Source of the DNA: Cephalothrix spiralis
Taxonomy: Eukaryota; Nemertea; Palaeonemertea; Archinemertea; Cephalotrichidae
DNA length: 15,081 nt
Reading direction: 5' to 3'
Assembly (NCBI GenBank): GCA_032353305.1
Contig: JAUCNG010018897.1
Span: forward strand, 1-15,081
The position numbers were made by a program, and so were the translations under genes. Below the pieces are notes generated by a model, which was given only the letters and a program-made list of their open reading frames with translations, was not told the origin of the DNA and made no database searches. Position 1 is the first letter of the stretch; the number at the start of each line of letters is the position of its first letter. Below, piece by piece: positions 1 to 8,600 of the stretch.

Positions 1-113
1 AAAAGGCGGGCATCGCCGAATCGCCGCCAATTTTAGCCGGCGGGCCGCCTATTTGCCGATCCAAAATGTTACCTGGGTACAAATGATATTGCCGGGGAAC
101 TGCCAATTCCCAA

Positions 114-133
114 ATGACGGAGATCTCCGTCAT
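114..133. repeat. 20-bp perfect palindrome
   Basis: The sequence ATGACGGAGA is followed directly by its reverse complement. The flanks (GCCGG, CCAATTCCCAAATG) resemble other GC-rich dispersed repeats in the window, so it may be the centre of an old foldback element. Confidence 0.7.
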
Positions 134-159
134 GATATTCCGTACACCTTGCCAAAAAA

Positions 160-375
160 TCCGCCAAACAAATCCCTAAGAAATCTTGAGATTTCAAAAA
201 ATCATAAAAATCCCTAAAAAAATCAAAAAATCCCTGATAAAATCCCTTTAAAAATTGAAAAAATCCCTAAAAATTAAAAAATCTCTAAAAAAAAAAAAAT
301 CTTTAAATCCCCAAAAAATCTTGAAAGTCAAAAAATCTCTAAGAAATCAAAAACTACTAATCTATAAAAAAATTT
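160..375 (+). repeat. Degenerate A-rich array (AAAAATCCCTA-like units)
   Basis: Variants of AAAAATCCCTAA recur about a dozen times with loose spacing near 20 nt, mixed with A-runs and AATCTTGA variants. It looks like a decayed microsatellite or minisatellite, or a transposon tail, next to the GC-rich block at 1–135. Confidence 0.6.
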
Positions 376-1656
376 GAAAAAAATGTCCTAATTAAGCGCC
401 ATCAGAAAACTAGGTCAAATAGGCTAATTTTAGTTTGAAATCGCACATTAAATTTTGATAAAATTTGACTTTATTCCTTTTAATTTTTACCAACAAAAGA
501 GGCCACTGCAATGGACTTAAAGGTGTTTAAGCATGTTAAGTCATCGTCAAAAATAACTCAAAATGATTAGTCCAAACCGCATTGGCTCTGGTTTGTTTAT
601 AAACAAAACCACATGTCAACCACGTGATTTGAAGCAAAGCTAATGACGTCGTTTCGATGAAGAATAATTTATGGACAAAAAGCTCATTTAAGTTAAATTA
701 TTTGCTTATTTGACAAAAATGTAATCTCTTACTATAAACTAGCTGTGATCATCAATTCATAAAGTATTTAATAAGTCTATTTCTAAGATTAAATTGACGA
801 ATAGCTATTTACGAAACTTCGGATTATCCGATGATGAAAACAAAGTTGATGTCATGCACGAAAACAACGATTCTTACGTTTCATAAAATTCTATACTTTG
901 TTCTGTTTTGAATGGATGATTGCTGTGTTTGTGTAAGTGTTGTCAAACTTGATTTAATAATGAATAAGTTTTGCTATCTGATAATACTAAAAATATTGAC
1001 ATTTTGGACATCTTAGGTTTTTTGCATTCTTTTTCTTATTGAAACATGCAATCAGTGACAGTGCATGATTTTTAAAAGCTAATGTTAAGCAGGGTTTATA
1101 CTTTTTCGACCCAACCCAATTACTGTGTGTTCCCAGAAATGGTCTTAATGTTTATACTCCAAACAAACACGCCATTGAGACGTAAAATAAGGAAAAAACA
1201 ATTCTAGTTATAAACAGTATAGAAACATACGAGTTGGAAACACAAATATATCATGTATAATTTGCCAACATTCTCTTTTAATATGGAATGTAAAGAAGTT
1301 ATAAAACGTATTGACGTGTCCAGTTTTTTTCTCGTTCATTAATATTAGCCATAATACTGTTGATATCCATTCTGTTTGATGCGGTTGGATTGAGAGTTGA
1401 GACCAGAATTGAAATTTATTCGACTCAAGGAACATTTATTATCAATGCGACTCATTAAGAAATGTTTCCTGGACCCTAGATTTCCTATTATGACAACATA
1501 AAACAGCAAGGAACATTAAGTCACAGCCGGTCTCAAATTTAGAACTTTTAGTCTAGGCTGACATAATAATACGTTGCTAGGCTAAGTCTCACAAAGTTAA
1601 TTGGACGAATAAATTAAGTCTCAGAAGTATAAACCAGACTTTAGGAGATCATGACT

Positions 1657-2035
1657 CAAGAAAAGCAGGGGGCAGATTTTAGTGAACAGCTGCCAATATT
1701 GGCCATAAGCATATATGTCGTTTTTAAATACGATCCTGGGTGGAAAGTTTGTATTCATGTGAGCAGCCGCGTGAGATTCCTGTGACCAAAATTTAGTTGG
1801 AAAAATAGCCGCGGATTTTACCAAATTTTTTTTAGGTCATCACATTTTTTGACAAATTGAAACTACCGCAGCTGCGTCAAAATTTCCTGGGTAGCCGTGA
1901 GTACAGGCTTGGTAGCCACGAATATAACATTTAACCAAAAATAGCCGCAAAAAACAGTGCAGCGGCTGTTAAGACGATGGTGAGCAGCCATGCGAGATAT
2001 GGCGCTAAAACGACCGGCTTTCCATACAGGAATAT
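1657..2035. repeat. GC-rich dispersed repeat with AGCCGC units
   Basis: Short motifs recur: GTGAGCAGCCGCGTGAGAT at 1759–1777 and a 16-of-19 match at 1980–1998, plus AATAGCCGC twice and GGTAGCC twice. The block is richer in G and C than its surroundings. It is probably a decayed transposon or satellite fragment; no clear terminal repeats are visible. Confidence 0.4.
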
Positions 2036-2377
2036 GATTTACGAGCTTCTTAAGTTATTGCTAACTAAATACTCCACTGAAGTACTATTGCATTTTATAT
2101 AGCTGAGTACCGGTACTAGATAAATAAACATCTCTAGATCTTATTTTTATAAACTGACTGTTATTTCTAGACTATCTAGCAAAATCCAAAATAGTAGATA
2201 TGTAATAGTTATGTATGGTACCCCTGGATATATTCATGACGAGAGCCACATGCAAGTTGACATGCGCTTAATATCTTTCGGGCAACGCGAGAATGATATT
2301 AAGTGCATTTCAACGCCGTTTGAGGATGTTTTGAGCTGCTTTAGTTTGAACAAACTCAAAGATTTTAAAACCCCTCT

Positions 2378-2385
2378 TATATAAT
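2378..2385 (+). promoter_or_regulatory. Possible TATA-like box before the gene
   Basis: TATATAAT lies about 240 bp upstream of the start codon and would place a start site near 2408, inside the hairpin at 2403–2454. Such strings are common in AT-rich DNA, so this is weak. Confidence 0.2.
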
Positions 2386-2402
2386 ATCTGGTCATTTCTT
2401 TT

Positions 2403-2454
2403 ATGCACCTGTCAATGTTGATGCCTTCGACGGCATGAACATTGACTGGTGCAT
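2403..2454. repeat. Inverted repeat: 23-bp arms, 6-nt loop
   Basis: The arms 2403–2425 and 2432–2454 pair at 21 of 23 positions around the loop TTCGAC. In RNA this would be a stable stem closed by a UUCG-type loop. It lies about 130 bp upstream of the predicted exon 1 acceptor, so it could be in a 5' UTR, a first intron or the promoter. Confidence 0.75.
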
Positions 2455-2587
2455 TAGCTGATGAAAGCTATAAAGCCTAAATGTTTGAAATACTGGTACG
2501 GTGTACTGTATAATGTACAATGTACATACTTTTTGTATTAAGACTATCATTAATCGGGTATTAAATATAATTTCTTTCAGATTGCAT

Positions 2588-2657
2588 ATGACTTTTAGAT
2601 GAGAGTTGGATGATTGGACTATGTCTAGACATTCCAGCAGTAGTGATGATTGTTTAG
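2588..2657 (+). promoter_or_regulatory. Three overlapping upstream ORFs in the leader
   Basis: uORF1 is 2588–2602 (M-T-F-R-stop), uORF2 is 2599–2613 (M-R-V-G-stop) and uORF3 is 2610–2657 (15 codons). uORF1/uORF2 and uORF2/uORF3 are each linked by ATGA, where the stop of one shares bases with the start of the next. uORF3 runs across the main ATG at 2621 in another frame. If the mRNA contains 2581–2620 as predicted from the acceptor at 2580, this arrangement should repress the main frame and could make it responsive to eIF2 phosphorylation. The reading frames are seen; the regulation is inferred. A weaker AG at 2597–2598 could splice out uORF1. Confidence 0.55.
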
Positions 2658-2680
2658 AGGATTGGACACTAGTTGATCGG
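2621..2680 (+). CDS. CCPG1: CCPG1-like exon 1: start codon and LIR motif
   Basis: This exon encodes residues 1–20, a Ser/Asp stretch followed by E-D-W-T-L-V-D-R. W15-T-L-V18 fits the W-x-x-Φ Atg8/LC3-interacting consensus with acidic residues just upstream, and it sits at almost the same position as W14-T-V-I17 of human CCPG1. The donor CGG|GTATGA leaves phase 0. The start is the first ATG in this frame after an in-frame TGA at 2600. Three ATGs in other frames lie between 2588 and 2612, so initiation here would need leaky scanning or reinitiation. A good acceptor (TTTCTTTCAG, ending at 2580) suggests that the exon begins at 2581 with a spliced 5' UTR. Confidence 0.8.
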
Positions 2681-5600
2681 GTATGATATTTTAAAATTAG
2701 ATTGAAATATATCATTCAAAAAATTATTTGTTTTACATTTATGTTTATTTTAGTTTTATAATAGAATTGGTCTATGTATCATTTTTCGATGTCGAATGAC
2801 ATACCCACAGCAAAAAATCGTGAAAATATATTAATTTAGATATGATTGTTATATGTAACAATCCATACATCTTGTCCCCAATGCCCGATCTCGATATCTC
2901 TCCATAGATGAAAGTTGTAGGTACGTAAACAAAATTCAACAGCGATGCGAGGAGAATGCTATCCATACAGTACGCACAAATCTCGGGATTTTCTGACCAC
3001 CCAGCGGCGTAATTTGCTCCTACTAAGATATGCCAAAAATAGCTGAGCTCTGAGCAATGCCCCTCGACCACACGGCTCAAAGTCGCTCGCTTAAGATCGT
3101 CCGCGCTTCTAGTGAATTAGCCCCCTCACTTTTAATTTCGTTCCTACGACCCAGCCCCACCATCCCTTGGACGCGAACGTACATTCTTGGAATAGCCCCA
3201 CCTTTTGCAGTCGCATTGTACGTACGAAATATATGAGAATCCCTCCTCATTAAAACGATATTATGGCCCCTAGCACACCACTATGGACAACAAATGAAAG
3301 TAAATACATCATGTATAACGGCGCTAAAAAGGTATATATGCTAAAAGGACTAAAAAATCAACAGTCTGCTCAAAACGCGTTACCGCTTTTCCCCTTGTAG
3401 GCCCTACGCTTTTAGTAAACCCTACTCCCCTTCCGTGCGTACGTACTATATATGGATGGCCACTTAGGATGTATTATCCTATTTAAATTCTGCATTGAAC
3501 TACGGTATATCTCCGGGACCAACAATGTTCAGCCTTTTTGTTCCTTAGTTGAAGTTGACTGAAGGAAGTCTAGAAGATTTGCTATTAAAAAGAGTCAAAA
3601 GAGTTCTTTTGAAATAGCGACCAATAGGCTATCTTGGGATCTTAGATATACGTTTTGTTTATCAAACTCTCTTATTTTAGTAATAAATCTTTTTCGACGA
3701 CTCCTTGATTGAATCAATTAAATTTAGCTCCGACTTAATCTTATAGTATTTCGTTTTCCATAGTTACAAAACATATGAAAGAATACAAACTATTTGGGAT
3801 GGAATACTTACATTGAATATTCTTTAGATAACAATATTTCTCGATGTATTTTGAGAATCAACAATTATTTAACAATGAATTTGGTAAAAATAGAAATACT
3901 GATAAAGCTCAAAGGTGGAGGGGTTACGTTTCCCAATTCCCGATAAAAATGAGAGGTTTTCGCTGCCAATTGCCGAATGTGCCATTCTGCTAGACGCCTA
4001 GAGCGAGCAATTTTGCGGATAGGGATCCAGGGGCCCGCCGCAGTGCCGCATATAATGAAATAAGTTTTTAAATGATCTCAGACTTTAAGATGATTGAGGA
4101 GGTTGGACAACCAAAGGTCATACTTTGATACATATCAAAGTATGACCTTTGGTTGTATGTATATTGTATCAAGAATTTATCGGTTCAAGTACGTATACAA
4201 AAATATGAATTTGTTTTAAAGTATTTTTCAATGACGTCATGTGGATGTACTCTAAAGATATCTTAAAGATCCTTAGTACATGTATATTTAGTTGAAATAT
4301 CGATCATTTTGTAACTGCGTTTTATTTTCGCAGTTAATACAATTTTTGTTGAGTCGAGATAAGTTTGCTTTGCAACGAACAGGTGGTCTATATTCATTCT
4401 AACTAGAAATTGAATGCTTAATTTTAATTTTTTTATGTTTCAGGAATGTGAAACGGGAGATGACAGTAGTAGCACAGGATCTTCTGATTTCGTAAAACTA
4501 GACGAAGACCTCGCTACTTATCATCATAGAAGTCGAGAAGCTTCGAAGGAACTAAGCTGCTCACCAAGTACGTATAATATATAGGGTGTCCCAATATTAT
4601 GGAAAACAGTCAGATGACGTCATATTGTGATTTAATTGTGATTGACCATATCGCTGTATGTTAGTGATCACTAGAGAGATCATGGTCTTGTCTTTCAAAT
4701 AAAATAAATTTGGTTCAAATCTGTCCAACAACAACTGAGCTAGATAGATTTCCCCAAATGAACGACCTTTCTCGAAAATGTGATTTTTTAATTTGTTTAA
4801 ACTTTTCCTTCTATTCCTACATTCCTACTTTTCCTACTTTTTTTGAAAATACATACTTTTTAAAAACTTTCTTCCTCTTTAAAAATTAACTCCTACTTTA
4901 GAAATACCCAAGTGCTTTAAAATATCGATTATAACCAGAGATTTCACCCAAAAAATTCCACCTCACTTCGCTCGGCTGAACGAGATGTAATTATTGTCTT
5001 ATTGTTTGGGCTGCTCTGAGCCTCGTAATAAGGACGTATTGCCATATCAAATGTCACTAAATAAACTTTAGGAGACTGTACTTTTTAATATTTCGATTTT
5101 TTGCAATGGGCTGCGATTTTTTATTGCAGCCATTTGCAATCCACTGACATGACTGATGCGTGCGCATCATTTCAAAATACACACTATTACGGACCAAAAG
5201 GGGGGTTACAACACTTATTATTTCTCTACACACATAATTCATTTAAAATCTAAATTTATTGAATGGATATTTAATTTCGTAAATTTCTGAACGAGATGTC
5301 TTATTATTGCTCTACACTCATAATAGTCTAAATTTCTTGATTTGATATAATAAAAAATAATTAATTTCGTAATATTCAATCCCGTGCACACACTAAAGCA
5401 CGCTTTGAGTTGCAATCATTCTCATTATACTGAGTACCCGGATTTATAGATGAAATCAAAAGCGCATGACTAAGTCATAGGCTTTTGATGAAATACAAAA
5501 TTTTTCCAGATCTGTTTTTTGTTGCTGATAGCGCTGATAACGCTTGGCGTCCTGGAGTCCCGCCATGGCCCGTAGGCTGGACCCAGGACCTGTTATAGGC

Positions 5601-8600
5601 TTTGCGTACAATATATTTGCCATACCTACTTTTTCTGAAATACCTACCTACTTGTTCAAATCGTGCGTTATGAAGTCTGTCGGAGACTGTCCGAGTTTCT
5701 TTCTTGGGTGGATAGGCCTCTAACGGTAGCTCTAACCCGGACTCGGTTGTCCTCAAAGTCGTTATGCAGTATTAAAGACATTAGTTAGTTTATCGATTAA
5801 TCGAAAATCACTATAAATGTAAAAATTACTGAAAACAGGTGCAAAATTTCATATTCAGCGTTTATTATTGATCACAAACGTCACAAACCTCATACTAAAA
5901 CAAATAGAAAATTATGTGTCTCATCAATGCACATTGTATCAGATCGAGACTAATACAATGTACACGGTCCATGAATTTTCGGTGGCCTCGGGCTGTAAGT
6001 CGGGCTAGTTCGTTAATGATGAATAGTGTAATAATATTTTAAAATGAAAGAACTAAAAAGAAATAGAACAATATAACTGAATGAGTCAATTAAATAACAC
6101 TCTGGACATGTAGGTACTAGGGTTTGGTTTTAATCCGACGATCTCCCCATAACCCTTTACGCATCTCGCGATAGACCACCTGTAGGTACATGCTGAGTTG
6201 ACGCCTCAAATTTTAAATTCTCAAACATTATTTCGTTAAACATGTTCATATTTTTTACTTTAATAGGGTCAAATGATGCATGTTTATTAGTGGGCGCTTT
6301 CAGCACAGAACCGAATTATTCTGACTTAGTTGCTTCAACAATCGACTCCTCCTCATCTTCGAATTCCCTGTCGCTTCCTTCTGACCTTGACCCTGAAGAT
6401 CACACAGGTCTAGAAGAAAATGAGACGCCTGAAAATCAACAATGGCTTGAAGAAACATTGAAACAATCCGATAATGAGGTGCAGCAATCAGAGCCATTGA
6501 ATCCGGTTCTAACCGAATCTCAACAGGAATCCTCCAATGATTTGTCCAAGTCTGATTTACCAGATAGGGTTAATGAATCAGAACCAGAAGTTCAGTCAGT
6601 TTCTGTTTCTGAAGATCCAGAAGTAGTTGAAGATATAGCTTCGTGTGTCGTTTGTTATCACACTAATGAGGAATCTATAGCTGCAGTGGAAGACACACAA
6701 GCTTTTGACAGCAAACCAGAGCTAGAAGAAGTTGACTGTAAAACTGACTTGAGTAGTGGTGAAAAAAATGAAGAAAAGAGTGGAGAAGAAGTAGGAGACT
6801 TTGTAAATGATGACTTAGAAGGAGTGGGAAAGAATGAGATAGAAGGTTCTGGAGATTTAGATGATGATAATGCTGGTGAAGCAGAGAAATCTGATTTAGA
6901 TGATGATACTGATGGTAAAGCAGAGGGAGCCATTTCCGGAGCAATTGAGGAAGAGGTTAAAGATGAAAGTGAGGTTGCACTGGAAAGGAATCAAAGTGAT
7001 CATTCGCCAGGTGTTGAAAATCAAGCTTTAAAACTGTTAACTTTGAAATTGTTAAGAAGGTATTTGTAAATCCCTCCAGTAAATCTGCGTAAATTGGTTA
7101 TTTTGTTTGTATCGGTTGGGCCCTAAAATTTGTCTCGCTGTTTACAAGGCATTAAAAACAATTGCCATCGACTTGTTATTTTGCAAGTAGTGACTCTTAT
7201 TAGTGTGCGGTTTAATTTTTATATCCTTTTTAGTCTTTATGTTAAATCTCAATTTGCGAACTTGGGTAAAAAAAAAGGTTTATCATTGAATGACGTTAAA
7301 ACTTCGTATGATCTTCGTATTATTCGGTTTTTCCGCGGTGTAAATTCTAGCACTGTATATGTAAACGGAATGAACTTCTATCGTTAAATAAAATTGACGC
7401 ATATCAATTCTGGTGCGTATACACCACCGCAGTCTTTTCCCGTAAAACAGGTGCTTTACTTGCTTATCCTAGTCGTTTAACACTTCTATTATGTATCTGT
7501 GACTAACTGAAATGTCATGTACATTCGATTAAATAATTCATATTAACTTTTGACAGCATGAGACTGCATGCGACATCAAAAATAGCGCCATAACAGCCTT
7601 TAAAAACGAATGATATTCGATTTCACTTTACGGATTTGAGCTGCATTCCGTTGCCATACGATACATCAATTTATACCACTGAGAGATGCAACTATCATAC
7701 TAAAATGACGGCTATTCGATTTTACAGCAAACAGCGTTTTTAAATATTGGGCAAAAAGCTTCAAACGAAGTTTCAACTTAAAATTGCCAATTCTTAAAAA
7801 TATATGAATGATATAACAATGAAAGTTTTGCACACTATTCAGAACACCATTAATTTACTACATGCAAATTCCAAGTCGATATCAATCTTAGTTCTAAAAC
7901 TATATAACCTCAGCGGGAAAAATTTTAGGGCCTGAACCTGATATGTATATGTACATATGTACGTATATAGATATAAGGAATTTAAAAGTAGTTTTTATTT
8001 TACGTTTTATCTTTTGCAAGTGAAAACAAACTACATGTTCGTCAAAAAGAGGGTTTTATTTAATTTTGGTACCAGGAGAATCAATCTATGGCACTATGTA
8101 TAACAGGTTCAATTGGGGCATTATGCCTAGATATGCTTTTAGTATAGAGATGATGGAATATTAGATACCGACACGGTCCCATAGAGACCTCGATACCGAC
8201 TAGAGCGTAACTTAATATACATGTTTTTGTACACAATTGGACGGAAAAATTGGCGAGGGCAAAATTGCTGATCCCTCGGGGGTTTAGATTTTTGCCCCAA
8301 CCCCTGTGTGGGGTGGGGCGAAAAACATAAATTTTTAAATAGGGAAATCCCCTAAATTAAAATACATTTTTATATAGTTTGTGGGGGTCAACTACCCGCC
8401 AATATGCAAAACCGTTGGGGGGGGGGGGCGAAAATGTACCAATTTTGCCCTCGCCAATTTTTCCGTCCAATTGTGTATATAGAAATAAGAAAACCTTTAC
8501 TTTATTAATGTCATTACAATTTTTGACATCGATCTTTGGGGGCCCCGAAGCTTGGCCCATTGGAGTTTTACCGTCACCTAGCCTTCCGTTACGCCACTAT

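Larger units (their letters stand above)
1..2402. other. Upstream non-coding region
   Basis: I find no supportable gene here on either strand. The region holds a GC-rich opening with a 20-bp palindrome, an A-rich array to about 375, ordinary AT-rich DNA to about 1650 and a GC-rich dispersed repeat at about 1657–2035. A CACGTG E-box lies at 621–626. Any distal promoter of the CCPG1-like gene should be here or at 2370–2580, but I cannot place it. Confidence 0.5.

Noticed and set aside
160-375. CRISPR-like or telomeric array
   Set aside because: The units are degenerate, A-rich and irregularly spaced, with no unique spacers and no exact telomere repeat.
1208-1435. 75-codon minus-strand frame upstream
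   Set aside because: No recognisable feature, AT-rich composition and no splice context.
2772-3080. 102-codon minus-strand frame in intron 1
   Set aside because: No domain, no splice partners and no supporting context; length is possible by chance.
5475-5756. 93-codon minus-strand frame in a GC-richer part of intron 2
   Set aside because: The peptide is not recognisable. It may be part of a dispersed repeat, but nothing supports a gene.
7130-7387. 85-codon plus-strand frame after exon 3
   Set aside because: It lies inside intron 3, lacks good splice borders and has a composition typical of translated AT-rich DNA.
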